Shown piece after piece: positions 51,688-61,277 of a DNA stretch of 64,000 nt. The notes below the pieces were generated by a model. It did not search any database. It was not told the origin of the DNA and was given only the letters and a program-made list of their open reading frames with translations. Where the stretch lies: positions 30,485 to 94,484 of the forward strand of contig NZ_CANLZX010000018.1 in NCBI RefSeq assembly GCF_947495675.1, read 5' to 3'. The DNA is from an uncultured Algibacter sp. (GTDB lineage Bacteria > Bacteroidota > Bacteroidia > Flavobacteriales > Flavobacteriaceae). Position 1 is the stretch's first letter. Every line of letters starts with the position of its first letter. Position numbers and translations under genes: made by a program.

Positions 51688-54213
51688 TTGAAAAAACAAC
51701 TCGCAAATATATTAATCTTATTAATACTTACAAGTTACAATTACTCTTGTGATACTGTAAAAAGAGTTGCCGATGGTGAACACTTACTTGATAAAACTTC
51801 TATAATAGTAAATGAAGAAAAAAATAATACCGAAACACTAAATAATCTCTTATACCAAAAACCTAATAGAAAAATACTGGGTATTCCTTTAAGATTAAAC
51901 ATTTACAATACTGCAAGACAAAATAGAGATTCTCTTTTTGAAGTTTGGCTAGATAAAAAACCAAACCGAAGAGCCCGTTTAGAAAAACGATATTCTAAAA
52001 AACAAATAAATAAACTAAAACAATCTGCAATTGGTTTTAATAACTGGTTAAAAAATACCGGTGAGGCACCTACTATTGTTGATGTCGAAAAAACTAAACG
52101 ATCGTTAAAAAGACTTGAAGATTTTTACATTAATAATGGTTGGTTTAATGTTGCTGCTAATTATGATATTGAAAGAAATGACAAAAAAAGGGCTGAGATA
52201 ACATATAAAATTAAGACTGGCCAAGCATATTTAATAGATTCTATTACAAAAACGGTAAAATCTCCTGTTATTGATTCATTATATAAAAATATTCAAAAAA
52301 AGGCTTTAATTAAAAAAGGTGAACAATACAAGACAAGTAATTTTGAGCAAGAACGAGATAGAATTTCAACAGAATTAAGAAACTCTGGGGTATTTCATTT
52401 CAATCAAGATTATATTACTTTTGAGATGGATACTATTGGTACAAATAAAAAAGTTAACGTTGGTATTAAAATTCAAGATAGAGCCATAAGGACTCTAGAT
52501 TCAATAAGACGCGAACCATTTAACATCTATAGAATAAGTGATGTAAATATAATTACAGATTACACTTTTGAAGATAGGAATAAACCCTTTCAAGATTCTA
52601 TCTCTTACGGTAGTTATAAATTATATAGTTATAGAAAAATGCGTTATCGCCCAAAAGCACTAACCGATGCTATTTTTATAACTCCAGGAAAAGTTTTTAG
52701 TGATTTAGACAGAACAAGAACATATAGATATTTAAATGAACTACGCACCTTTAAATACCCAAATATTGAATATACAGAAAACCCCGATAACACATTAAGT
52801 GACACTATAAGATTAACACCATTAAAAAAGTTTAGTCTAGGTTTTAGTACCGATGTTTCAAAAAGTAATATTCAAACAATTGGTTTTTCACTAAACCCTA
52901 GTTTACAAATTAGAAATATTTTTAAAGGTGCCGAAACTCTTGAAATATCAGGAATAGCATCAATTGGAGCATCAGACGATTTAAGAGAAGAAAACGATCC
53001 TTTTTTTGATATTAATGAATATGGTGCAGATTTAAAACTAACTATTCCAAGAATATTTTCTCCTTTTTATACTGAGAATATTATCCCTAAATACATGTCG
53101 CCAAGTACTAGAATTGGTTTGGCTACTACTAGTCAAACTAATATTGGTTTAGACAAGCAAACCTTTAGCGGTAATTTTAGCTACAATTGGTACCCTAATA
53201 CTAAAGTTACTAATCGTTTAGATTTATTTAATGCACAATATGTAAGAAATCTAAAAACAGAAAATTATTTCAAGATTTACGACAATTCTTTTAATACATT
53301 AAACGAAATAGCCAAAGCTGTAAATTATATTAATTCTACAGATAACTTAAGTATTCCTGAAGGCGCTAATCAATTTATTAATTATGTTTTAGGATCGCCT
53401 ACACCAAGTGAAATTACATCAAACCAAATACAAACTGTCAACAATATTGATGAACGAAAAACAAGGTTAACAGAAAACAACCTTATTTTATCTTCCGCAT
53501 TTAGCTTTACAAAAGATAATAGACTAAATTTATTTGATAATAATTTTTCGATTTTTCGATTTAAATTAGAATTAGCTGGAAATTTATTAGCTAGTACTTC
53601 AAAACTTCTAGGTTTAAAAAAAGATAGCGATGGCAGGTATCAACTACTTGATGTTGCTTACTCTCAATATGCGAAAACAGAGTTTGATTATATAAAACAT
53701 TGGGACTTAGGCAAACAAAATGTACTTGCAACCAGAGCATTTTTTGGTATTGCCATTCCTTATGGAAATTCAAATAGTATTCCATTTGCAAAGAGTTTTT
53801 TTGGAGGAGGACCTAACGATAACCGTGCGTGGTCTGCTTATAGCTTAGGCCCTGGAAGTTCAGAAACTTCCAATGAGTTTAATGAAGCTAACCTTAAAAT
53901 AGCTTTAAGCGCTGAACAACGATTTAATTTATTTGGTGATTTAAATGGTGCCATTTTTGTTGATGCAGGTAATATTTGGAACGTTTTAGATAATGTAGAA
54001 GATGATAGAGCTACCTTTTCCGAATTAAACTCATTAAAAGATATTGCTGTCGGTTCTGGATTTGGCTTACGCTATGATTTTAGTTTTTTTGTGTTTAGGT
54101 TTGATATTGGTTTTAAAACCTACGACCCTTCTTATAGAGATAAAAACAGATGGTTTAACGATTACAACTTTGCTAATGCCGTATATAACATAGGTATAAA
54201 CTATCCTTTTTAA
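51688..54213 (+). CDS. BamA/TamA family outer-membrane protein, lipoprotein-type
   Basis: An 841-residue protein of the Omp85 superfamily. The N-terminus (LILLILTSYNYSCDTVKRV) contains a lipobox-like cysteine. Residues 30-390 hold POTRA-like regions (VADGEHLLDKTSIIVNEE; IKIQDRAIRTLDSIRREPF), and the C-terminal half is a 16-strand-type barrel. It includes FFGGGPNDNRAWSAYSLGPGS, the Omp85 signature (variant of the RG[FY] lid region), and ends with an aromatic NIGINYPF. The start is TTG at 51688. It probably assembles or exports outer-membrane or surface components. TamA-type members here are often near trmH, as seen. Confidence 0.9.
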   Translation: MKKQLANILILLILTSYNYSCDTVKRVADGEHLLDKTSIIVNEEKNNTETLNNLLYQKPNRKILGIPLRLNIYNTARQNRDSLFEVWLDKKPNRRARLEKRYSKKQINKLKQSAIGFNNWLKNTGEAPTIVDVEKTKRSLKRLEDFYINNGWFNVAANYDIERNDKKRAEITYKIKTGQAYLIDSITKTVKSPVIDSLYKNIQKKALIKKGEQYKTSNFEQERDRISTELRNSGVFHFNQDYITFEMDTIGTNKKVNVGIKIQDRAIRTLDSIRREPFNIYRISDVNIITDYTFEDRNKPFQDSISYGSYKLYSYRKMRYRPKALTDAIFITPGKVFSDLDRTRTYRYLNELRTFKYPNIEYTENPDNTLSDTIRLTPLKKFSLGFSTDVSKSNIQTIGFSLNPSLQIRNIFKGAETLEISGIASIGASDDLREENDPFFDINEYGADLKLTIPRIFSPFYTENIIPKYMSPSTRIGLATTSQTNIGLDKQTFSGNFSYNWYPNTKVTNRLDLFNAQYVRNLKTENYFKIYDNSFNTLNEIAKAVNYINSTDNLSIPEGANQFINYVLGSPTPSEITSNQIQTVNNIDERKTRLTENNLILSSAFSFTKDNRLNLFDNNFSIFRFKLELAGNLLASTSKLLGLKKDSDGRYQLLDVAYSQYAKTEFDYIKHWDLGKQNVLATRAFFGIAIPYGNSNSIPFAKSFFGGGPNDNRAWSAYSLGPGSSETSNEFNEANLKIALSAEQRFNLFGDLNGAIFVDAGNIWNVLDNVEDDRATFSELNSLKDIAVGSGFGLRYDFSFFVFRFDIGFKTYDPSYRDKNRWFNDYNFANAVYNIGINYPF

Positions 54214-54359
54214 ATATACTGTACTATCAAAAAAAGTGAGATATTAATTTTTACACTTAGGAAAATTTGTGTCTATTTTTTTAAAACACACTATAACGTT
54301 TTAGTGTTGTTTTATGATTTTCAAGCTATAAAACAACACTAAAATATGTAAATTTTGAT

Positions 54360-54367
54360 TACTTTTG
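54360..54367 (+). promoter_or_regulatory. -7 promoter element of fbaA (TACTTTTG)
   Basis: TACTTTTG fits TAnnTTTG and lies 35 bases before the fbaA ATG. Confidence 0.55.
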
Positions 54368-54402
54368 ATACTTACTAACTACAACAATTAATAATTAATA
54401 AA

Positions 54403-55470
54403 ATGGGACACAATATAAAACCAGGAGTAGCTACAGGCAAAGAAGTTCAAGATATCTTTAACCATGCTAAAGCAAACAATTATGCTTTACCGGCAGTTAA
54501 CGTTATAGGTTCAGACACAATAAATGGAGTTTTAGAAACTGCTAGAGATTTAAATGCACCAGTTATTATTCAGTTTTCAAACGGAGGTGCGCAATTTAAT
54601 GCTGGTAAAGGATTAAGTAATGATGGTCAAAAAGCCGCAATTGCAGGTGCTATAGCAGGTGCAAAACATGTACATACTTTATCTGAAGCTTATGGTGTTC
54701 CTGTAATTTTACATACAGACCATTGTGCAAAAAAACTTTTACCTTGGATTGATGGTTTACTAGATGCTAGTGAAGTACATTTTAAAGAAACTGGTAAATC
54801 TTTATTTAGTTCACATATGATTGATCTTTCTGAAGAGCCAATCGAAGAAAATATCGAAATATGTAAACAATATTTAAAAAGAATGTCTAAAATGGGCATG
54901 ACATTAGAAATTGAGCTTGGTATAACAGGTGGCGAAGAAGACGGTGTAGACAATACTGACGTTGATGATTCTAAATTATATACACAACCAGAAGAGGTTG
55001 CTTATGCATATGAAGAGCTAAGTAAAGTTAGCGACCAGTTTACAATTGCTGCTGCTTTTGGAAACGTACATGGTGTTTACAAACCAGGAAATGTAAAATT
55101 AACACCAAAAATACTAAAGAATTCTCAAGAGTATATTTCAAAAAAATATGGTGTTGAACATAATCATATTGATTTTGTATTTCATGGTGGATCAGGTTCT
55201 ACAGTTGAAGAAATTCGCGAAGGAATTAGCTACGGTGTAATAAAAATGAATATTGATACTGATTTGCAATATGCATTCATGGAAGGTATTCGTGATTACA
55301 TGGGAGCTAAATCAGAATATTTAAAATCACAAATAGGAAACCCTGATGGTGATGACTCTCCAAATAAAAAATACTACGATCCAAGAGTTTGGTTAAGAGA
55401 AGGAGAAAAAACATTTGTTACTAGATTAAAAAAGGCATTTGAAGACTTAAACAATGTAAATACTCTATAA
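54403..55470 (+). CDS. fbaA: Class II fructose-bisphosphate aldolase
   Basis: The zinc-dependent glycolytic and gluconeogenic aldolase. The 355-residue protein has the zinc-binding VILHTDHCAKKLLPW (His near 107 and its neighbour), LEIELGITGGEEDGVDN, a histidine in AFGNVHGVY and the GGSGSTVEEIREGISYGVIKMNIDTDLQ block with the second His/Gly pair. The NVIGSDTINGV opening is that of the long FbaA type. A strong terminator follows 27 bases after the stop. Confidence 0.97.
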   Translation: MGHNIKPGVATGKEVQDIFNHAKANNYALPAVNVIGSDTINGVLETARDLNAPVIIQFSNGGAQFNAGKGLSNDGQKAAIAGAIAGAKHVHTLSEAYGVPVILHTDHCAKKLLPWIDGLLDASEVHFKETGKSLFSSHMIDLSEEPIEENIEICKQYLKRMSKMGMTLEIELGITGGEEDGVDNTDVDDSKLYTQPEEVAYAYEELSKVSDQFTIAAAFGNVHGVYKPGNVKLTPKILKNSQEYISKKYGVEHNHIDFVFHGGSGSTVEEIREGISYGVIKMNIDTDLQYAFMEGIRDYMGAKSEYLKSQIGNPDGDDSPNKKYYDPRVWLREGEKTFVTRLKKAFEDLNNVNTL

Positions 55471-55496
55471 ATTTAAGGTATTTATAGTATAAATAT

Positions 55497-55530
55497 AAAA
55501 AAAGGTTCTGTGTTCACAGAACCTTTTTTA
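55497..55530 (+). terminator. Terminator of fbaA
   Basis: GGTTCTGTG (55504-55512) pairs with CACAGAACC (55515-55523), extended by A/T runs on both sides and followed by T7. The central pairs must open because only two bases separate the arms. Confidence 0.88.
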
Positions 55531-55613
55531 AGTTTAATCACTCATATATAGATACTTACAAACACAAAACTAATAAAATCATTATGGTGTTTCCACAAAA
55601 TTAAAAAAAGGTT

Positions 55614-55621
55614 TAATTTTG
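55614..55621 (+). promoter_or_regulatory. Possible -7 element for accD (TAATTTTG)
   Basis: TAATTTTG fits TAnnTTTG and lies 167 bases before accD, implying a long leader. The 318-base gap between fbaA and accD otherwise holds only the fbaA terminator; I see no gene in it. Confidence 0.4.
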
Positions 55622-55788
55622 TAGTTAGGTTTTAAGTTGTCGTTTCTTTAAAAAATTAAGAGAGTCTAACATAAAGTCTAAATCCCTAACATATTTTTTC
55701 GATTCATTGTATATAGTTTTTGTTCAAAGTCGAAAAAGTAAAAACCAATCCTGAGACTTATCAAAGGATTTAAAAATAACAAAGCATT

Positions 55789-56646
55789 ATGTCTTGGTTT
55801 AAAAGAAAAACAAAAGGAATTACAACAACAACTGAAGAGAAAAAAGACACACCTAAAGGATTGTGGTACAAATCTCCTACTGGCAAAATTGTTGATACAG
55901 AAGAATTAGAAAAAAACTACTATGTTAGCCCTGAAGATGGTTACCATGTAAGAATTGGTAGTAAAGAATATTTCGAAATTCTTTTTGATGACAATAAGTT
56001 TAAAGAATTAGATATTAATTTAGAATCAAAAGACCCGCTTAAGTTTGAGGATACAAAAAAATACCCAGATCGATTAAAAGCGGCTCAAAACAAAACAAAA
56101 CTTAAAGACGCTGTTCGTTGTGCAGTAGGAAAATCCAAAGGAAAAGATTTAGTAGTTGCCTGTATGGATTTTGCTTTTATTGGAGGTTCTATGGGTAGTG
56201 TTGTAGGTGAAAAAATTGCACGAGCAGCAGACTATGCTTTAAAAAATAAGTTGCCCCTAATGGTAATTTCAAAATCTGGTGGAGCTAGAATGATGGAAGC
56301 AGCTTTATCGCTAATGCAATTAGCAAAAACATCTGTTAAATTAGCACAATTGGCAGATGCACAATTACCTTATATCTCTTTGTGTACAGATCCAACAACA
56401 GGTGGTACAACAGCTTCATTTGCTATGTTAGGGGATATTAATATTGCAGAACCAGGTGCTTTGATTGGGTTTGCAGGACCCAGAATTGTAAGAGATACTA
56501 CTGGAAAAGAATTACCAGAAGGATTCCAAACTTCAGAATTTTTATTAGAACACGGATTCTTAGATTTTATTACACTACGTAGAGATTTAAAAAACAATGT
56601 AAACAAATACATTGATTTAATAATGAATGAGCCCTTAAGAGCTTAA
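55789..56646 (+). CDS. accD: Acetyl-CoA carboxylase carboxyltransferase beta subunit
   Basis: It transfers CO2 from biotin to acetyl-CoA to make malonyl-CoA. The 285-residue protein has the crotonase-type core: [68 protein letters not shown] and [10 protein letters not shown]. The E. coli protein begins with a four-cysteine zinc finger; here the matching region ([27 protein letters not shown]) has no cysteine. The loss seems usual for this lineage rather than a broken gene, since the rest is intact. AccA is not in the window. Confidence 0.96.
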   Translation: MSWFKRKTKGITTTTEEKKDTPKGLWYKSPTGKIVDTEELEKNYYVSPEDGYHVRIGSKEYFEILFDDNKFKELDINLESKDPLKFEDTKKYPDRLKAAQNKTKLKDAVRCAVGKSKGKDLVVACMDFAFIGGSMGSVVGEKIARAADYALKNKLPLMVISKSGGARMMEAALSLMQLAKTSVKLAQLADAQLPYISLCTDPTTGGTTASFAMLGDINIAEPGALIGFAGPRIVRDTTGKELPEGFQTSEFLLEHGFLDFITLRRDLKNNVNKYIDLIMNEPLRA

Positions 56647-56670
56647 TTACTACAATAAGATATATTAATA

Positions 56671-56700
56671 AAAGTCTGGTTTTAAAATCAGGCTTTTTTT
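56671..56700 (+). terminator. Terminator of accD
   Basis: AAAGTCTGGTTT pairs with AAATCAGGCTTT with two G-T pairs, and T-rich sequence follows to 56700. It touches the stop codon of the convergent histidine kinase gene. Confidence 0.75.
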
Positions 56701-57808
56701 ATGCACATTTTAAATAAATAGAGAACTCACTACCAACATCTACTTCACTTGTAACTATTACTTTTCCTCCTAAAGATTCTATATGGTTTCTTGTTATAAA
56801 TAGACCAAGACCAATTGCATCTTTGTGAGAATGAAACGTATTATACATTTGAAAAATTTTATCCCCATATTTTTCCATATCAATTCCTAACCCATTATCG
56901 CCTACTTTAAAAATAACATATTCATCTTTAACAGATGCTGTTAACCTTATTTTTGGCAATCGTTTATCTGATCTATATTTTATAGCATTGGTTAAAAAGT
57001 TTAATATAATGCTATCTAAATAAGCAGGAATAGCTTTTACACATAATTCTTCGTCTATATAATTTATAATAGTAGTATTTGTGTTTTTAGCAATAGCTTT
57101 TATACTATAAATTGCTTTTTCAACATAATCGTACAAGTTCAATACTTCAATTTGGCTTTCTTCAACCACTTTTATTTTAGCTACATCTGTTAAATGAGAT
57201 ACTGTCTCTTCAAGGTTTGCAATAGCTTTTTTCATTAAATCAAAATTGTCATTATTGTTTATTAAAGGTATATCCTCCTCTAAAAAACCTGCTATTGTTG
57301 TTAAATTACCTGAATGTGATCGTAGATTATGAGTAACTATACTTGCAAAAGAAGATAATCTTTCATTTTGCTCTCTTACAACCTTAAGCATCATTTTAAG
57401 TTTATCTTGATTTCTTTTTCGACCTGTAATATCTGAGAATTGCCAAATCATATTACTAGGTGTTCCGTTCTTATTCATTATCAATGAAACCGAAATTAAA
57501 ACCCAGATAATAGACCCATCTTTATGAAAATACCTTTGTCTAACTCGATAACCTTCAGTATTACCTTGCATTAACCTTTCATACTTTTTTTCATGAACTC
57601 CAAGGTCTTCTCTAAAAACTATATTTTCAATATTCATATTGAATAATTCGTGTCTAGAGTATCCAAATAACTCACAGATACTGTTGTTTACTTTTATCCA
57701 ATCACCATCTAAAGTTAAAATGACAATACCATCATACGTATTGTTGAAAATTTGTTCTAAGAAGTCGTAGGTTTCTGGAGAATTGACTCTGGGGTATAGC
57801 TTTTTCAT
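56699..57808 (-). CDS. PAS-domain sensor histidine kinase
   Basis: The 369-residue soluble kinase has a PAS domain (about 15-130, with NTYDGIVILTLDGDWIKVNNSICELFGYSRHEL) and PAC-like IWQFSDITGRKR. The dimerisation region has H160 in IVTHNLRSHSGNL, an HxLRS variant frequent in Bacteroidota PAS kinases. The ATPase has NFLTNAIKYRS, DNGLGIDMEKYG and GLGLFITRNHIESLGG. No membrane segment is present, so it senses a cytoplasmic signal. No receiver-domain gene is adjacent. Confidence 0.93.
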   Translation of the reverse strand: MKKLYPRVNSPETYDFLEQIFNNTYDGIVILTLDGDWIKVNNSICELFGYSRHELFNMNIENIVFREDLGVHEKKYERLMQGNTEGYRVRQRYFHKDGSIIWVLISVSLIMNKNGTPSNMIWQFSDITGRKRNQDKLKMMLKVVREQNERLSSFASIVTHNLRSHSGNLTTIAGFLEEDIPLINNNDNFDLMKKAIANLEETVSHLTDVAKIKVVEESQIEVLNLYDYVEKAIYSIKAIAKNTNTTIINYIDEELCVKAIPAYLDSIILNFLTNAIKYRSDKRLPKIRLTASVKDEYVIFKVGDNGLGIDMEKYGDKIFQMYNTFHSHKDAIGLGLFITRNHIESLGGKVIVTSEVDVGSEFSIYLKCA

Positions 57809-58288
57809 GGGCGTAAATTATAAGTAATTAGTTTAAAGGGAGTTAATAAATAACAATTAAAACTTTAGCACTTTTAATTTAAGAAATTAATATACAAAAA
57901 AAATAATAAAAAAGCAAATTTAAAAACCACTATTGATTGATTTCTAAGGGTTTAAAAATATTTACAGAATATACCCATGCATAAAAGAGTCAAGTCATTC
58001 TCTTTAATAAAATGATTTATTATTTGAAATTATTAATGTAGTTATATTAATTTTCATATAGTTTTTCATTAATTTTATATAAGAGAATTAAAGCTTATAA
58101 CTATTATATTAACATTTTCTGCTCCGCATACATTATGAATTTTGGCTAACATTAACTTAAACGCACTTCCAATGTTCTTTAATTTGTATTTGTATCAGGT
58201 TATAAAAAAAACGTTTCTCTTTTAAAAGAAACGTTTTTACTTTTATTACCATGCGTTGAGACACTTAACGTTCTCATATTTAGAAATT
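57809..58288. other. Intergenic stretch between two minus-strand transcripts
   Basis: 480 bases containing the terminator at 58207-58238 for the porP operon and the upstream region of the PAS kinase. All frames are interrupted and no repeat element copy is present. The kinase promoter cannot be pinned down. Confidence 0.55.
58207..58238 (-). terminator. Terminator of the DUF11-porP-ompA operon
   Basis: AAAAACGTTTCT (58207-58218) pairs with AGAAACGTTTTT (58227-58238). Read on the minus strand it lies 51 bases after the OmpA-family gene stop and ends in T-rich sequence. Confidence 0.8.
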
Positions 58289-60316
58289 CTACATTTTAAC
58301 AATAATAAATTCTGACCTTCTATTAAGTTGGTGTTCGGCTTCTGTACACTTTACACCATCTTTACATTTATTAATAAGTTGAGATTCTCCAAAGCCTTTA
58401 GCGCTTTCAATTCTACTTGCCTGAATACCTTGACTAACAATATAAGCTTTAGTAGACTTAGCTCTTCTATCTGACAAGCTTAAATTGTATTCATCACTAT
58501 TTCTGGCATCTGTATGTGATTCAATTCTTATAACCATTTTAGGATATTGTGCCATTAACATCACAATTTTATTTAGTTCAATTGAAGCATCATTTCTAAT
58601 GAAAGACTTATCTAAATCAAAATATATAATCCCTATTTTTATTTTAAGCACTCCCTTTTCTTCTACTATTAATTTATTAAGGGTTTCTAAACCTAAAGCA
58701 ACAACAGTTTCTCCGTTTTCATTTAATGTTAATACAGGCTTTTCTTTTGTTTCATAACCTGTTTTTGATGCCACTACATTAAATTTAGTGGCACAATTTA
58801 ATACCGTATTAAATACATAGGCACCGGCTATATTTGTTATTGTAGACTCTAACTCTTCACCTGTTTCAGAAAATAACGTCATTTTTACATCTGCTATACG
58901 CTCTCCAGTAATTGTATTTGAAACATATCCTCTTATAAGTTGTTCACATAAATCTTCCTCTTTTGGCAAGCGAACAAATGAATAAATATCATCATCTCCT
59001 TTTCCAGTTAATCTGTTAGAGCACACAAAACCTTTGTTTTTTTCTTCATTTACAATAAAACCAAAATCATCTAACTCACTATTTAAAGGCGCTCCAAGAT
59101 TTACTGGCTTTTGAAAATTAGAATCGACAATTCTACTTTCATAAACATCTAACCCTCCAAGACCTAAGTGACCATCTGATGCAAAATACAACGCATTATC
59201 TGTGATATAAGGAAACATTTCACGTCCTGCTGTATTTACTTTTTCTCCTAAATTTCTTGGTTTAGAATAGCCAGTAAAAGTACTATCTTGTGTTTTATTG
59301 GTGTCTTCATTTAATATATCGACAACAAAAATATCTGTATCTCCAATTGACCCTGGCATATCCGAAACAAAATACAATAACTTTCCGTCGCTACTTACTG
59401 CTGGATGCCCTACAGAATAATCTTCGCTATTAAATGGCAATTCTTTTACATTTTTCCATGTTGGTAAACTATCTGAATCTCTACCTAACTCTGCACTATA
59501 AAGTTTTAAATGATTGGTACCTTTATCATCTCTACCTAAATTCCCATTATAATTATTTCTTGTAAAATATATTTTTGTTTCATCTGGAGAAAAGGCTAAT
59601 GTCGCTTCGTGATAGCGCGTGTTTAATTTATTTGAAAAAGCTTCAATTAATTTTAAATCTGATTCGGTTTTATTCAGCTTTCCTAAATACATATTTAAGA
59701 ATGGTTGTTCATTCCAATGATAAATTCTGGTATGATAGTTTGATGAATCTACAGCCGATGAATACACCAATTTATCTTTGTAATACATTGGTCCAAAATC
59801 TGAATATTTTGTGTTTACAGATACATTTTTTAGCACAAAATTAGGCTCTATATCTAATACATCTTCAACTGTTAATTTCTTTTGATCTAACAAATCAGAT
59901 CTATCATCTTTGTTTTCTGTTCTTTTTGCAAACTCTTTCATCCATCGTTTTGCATCTCTATATTCACCTATACCTTCTAGAGCATGTGCATATCTAAAAA
60001 TATATTCTGTATCTATATCCGAATAATAATCAGATATCAATTTATCATACCACACATAAGCGTTTTTCATATCTGTATTAAAGAAATAGGAATCTCCAGC
60101 GCGCTTTAAAAGGTTAATATATATTGAATCATTAGTTGCATTTGATTCTTTATTTTTTCTTTCAAATTTATTGAGCTCTAGTTCGTATAAAACTGAAGCT
60201 TCCTTATACCACATTCTTTCAAAAAGTTTGTCTGCTCTTTTCGATGAACTTTGAGAAAAAGAGATACTTATTGTAAATAATAATAAAAGTGTAATTGTAT
60301 TTTTCATGTAGTTCAT
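58289..60316 (-). CDS. OmpA family protein with WD40-like repeats, T9SS-associated
   Basis: The 675-residue exported protein has a signal peptide (KNTITLLLLFTISISFS) and TPR-like helices (about 25-130). A beta-propeller region of PD40 type follows (TRYHEATLAFSPDETKIYFTRNN; AVSSDGKLLYFVSDMPGS; PYITDNALYFASDGHLGLGG). Then comes a carboxypeptidase-regulatory-like domain (about 450-540) and a C-terminal OmpA peptidoglycan-binding domain (IYFDLDKSFIRNDASIELNK, ESHTDARNSDEYNLSLSDRRA). Such proteins partner PorP/SprF-type components and link cargo attachment to peptidoglycan. It starts 2 bases after porP. ATG 60307 is an equally good start. Confidence 0.93.
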   Translation of the reverse strand: MNYMKNTITLLLLFTISISFSQSSSKRADKLFERMWYKEASVLYELELNKFERKNKESNATNDSIYINLLKRAGDSYFFNTDMKNAYVWYDKLISDYYSDIDTEYIFRYAHALEGIGEYRDAKRWMKEFAKRTENKDDRSDLLDQKKLTVEDVLDIEPNFVLKNVSVNTKYSDFGPMYYKDKLVYSSAVDSSNYHTRIYHWNEQPFLNMYLGKLNKTESDLKLIEAFSNKLNTRYHEATLAFSPDETKIYFTRNNYNGNLGRDDKGTNHLKLYSAELGRDSDSLPTWKNVKELPFNSEDYSVGHPAVSSDGKLLYFVSDMPGSIGDTDIFVVDILNEDTNKTQDSTFTGYSKPRNLGEKVNTAGREMFPYITDNALYFASDGHLGLGGLDVYESRIVDSNFQKPVNLGAPLNSELDDFGFIVNEEKNKGFVCSNRLTGKGDDDIYSFVRLPKEEDLCEQLIRGYVSNTITGERIADVKMTLFSETGEELESTITNIAGAYVFNTVLNCATKFNVVASKTGYETKEKPVLTLNENGETVVALGLETLNKLIVEEKGVLKIKIGIIYFDLDKSFIRNDASIELNKIVMLMAQYPKMVIRIESHTDARNSDEYNLSLSDRRAKSTKAYIVSQGIQASRIESAKGFGESQLINKCKDGVKCTEAEHQLNRRSEFIIVKM

Positions 60317-60318
60317 TT

Positions 60319-61233
60319 TTAAAAGAAACGTGGAGATTTAAGTTGTTTTTCTCTAGATCTTAACTCGAAACGCAACATAATTTCATGTGTTCCAGAATTA
60401 AAATTTCGTAATCGAGTAGTTGTAGCATCATAGGCATAACCAACCATTAATTTAGGTCCTAACTGTAACCCTAACAAACCACTAACAGAATCGTCCCAAC
60501 GGTATGCTACACCCAACCTTAAAACATCATCAAACATAAAGTTGGCCGACAAATCGGCAATAACAGGTGCTCCTACTACAAACTTCCCTAAAAAAGCTGG
60601 TTTAAACTGAACTCTTGGACTTAAATCGAACACTTTACCAGCAATTAAAAAGTAGTGTAAACGCTCTGCAGCTATGGCGTTTTGAACACCATCATAATGC
60701 TCGTCTGTTAAAAAATTTGGTACAGATAAACCTATATAACTATTATCACTATGCCAATACACTCCGGCTCCTACTGTTGGTAAAAATTTATTGTTTATGT
60801 TTTCAAAAACACCTTCTGGTTCTTGAAAATTACCTTTTGTAAAATCTAAGCTCAACATTCTCCCTCCTCCTTTTATACCAAATGAAAGGCGACTATCATT
60901 GTTTAAATTTAAAGTATATGAGAAGTTGGCATCAATGTAAAATTCATCTGAAGGACCTAAGCGGTCGTTAACTAAAACGACCCCTAGACCTACATTTTTA
61001 CCTACTGGCGATTCTACACTAAACGATTGTGTTTCTGGTGCACCATCTAAACCAACCCATTGCGTTCTATGCAAACCAGTTACTGTTAAGTGGCCTCGTG
61101 ATCCTGCATATGCAGAATTCACGGTTAGCGTATTAAACATATAATCTGTATACTGTGGGTCTTGCTGGGCATAACTATTATGAAATGCCAGCACTAATAC
61201 CAGACCAAATACTATTTTTAATTTTAAATTCAT
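60319..61233 (-). CDS. PorP/SprF family T9SS outer-membrane protein
   Basis: A 304-residue outer-membrane barrel protein. After the signal peptide comes QQDPQYTDYMFNTLTVNSAYAGSRGHL, the family hallmark, then TGLHRTQWVGLDGAPETQSFSVESP. The C-terminal strands (MVGYAYDATTTRLRNFNSGTHEIMLRFEL) complete the barrel. In Flavobacterium, SprF-type proteins are needed to secrete or attach specific type B cargo such as SprB. Its cargo is most probably the DUF11 protein encoded 44 bases upstream. Confidence 0.94.
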   Translation of the reverse strand: MNLKLKIVFGLVLVLAFHNSYAQQDPQYTDYMFNTLTVNSAYAGSRGHLTVTGLHRTQWVGLDGAPETQSFSVESPVGKNVGLGVVLVNDRLGPSDEFYIDANFSYTLNLNNDSRLSFGIKGGGRMLSLDFTKGNFQEPEGVFENINNKFLPTVGAGVYWHSDNSYIGLSVPNFLTDEHYDGVQNAIAAERLHYFLIAGKVFDLSPRVQFKPAFLGKFVVGAPVIADLSANFMFDDVLRLGVAYRWDDSVSGLLGLQLGPKLMVGYAYDATTTRLRNFNSGTHEIMLRFELRSREKQLKSPRFF

Positions 61234-61277
61234 CTCTAAATTTTTATATTTTAGGTATATCCTGTTTTATAAATCTA

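Noticed and set aside
53591..53791. Minus-strand frame inside the BamA/TamA-like gene
   Set aside because: Shadow of the barrel coding sequence with no supporting evidence.
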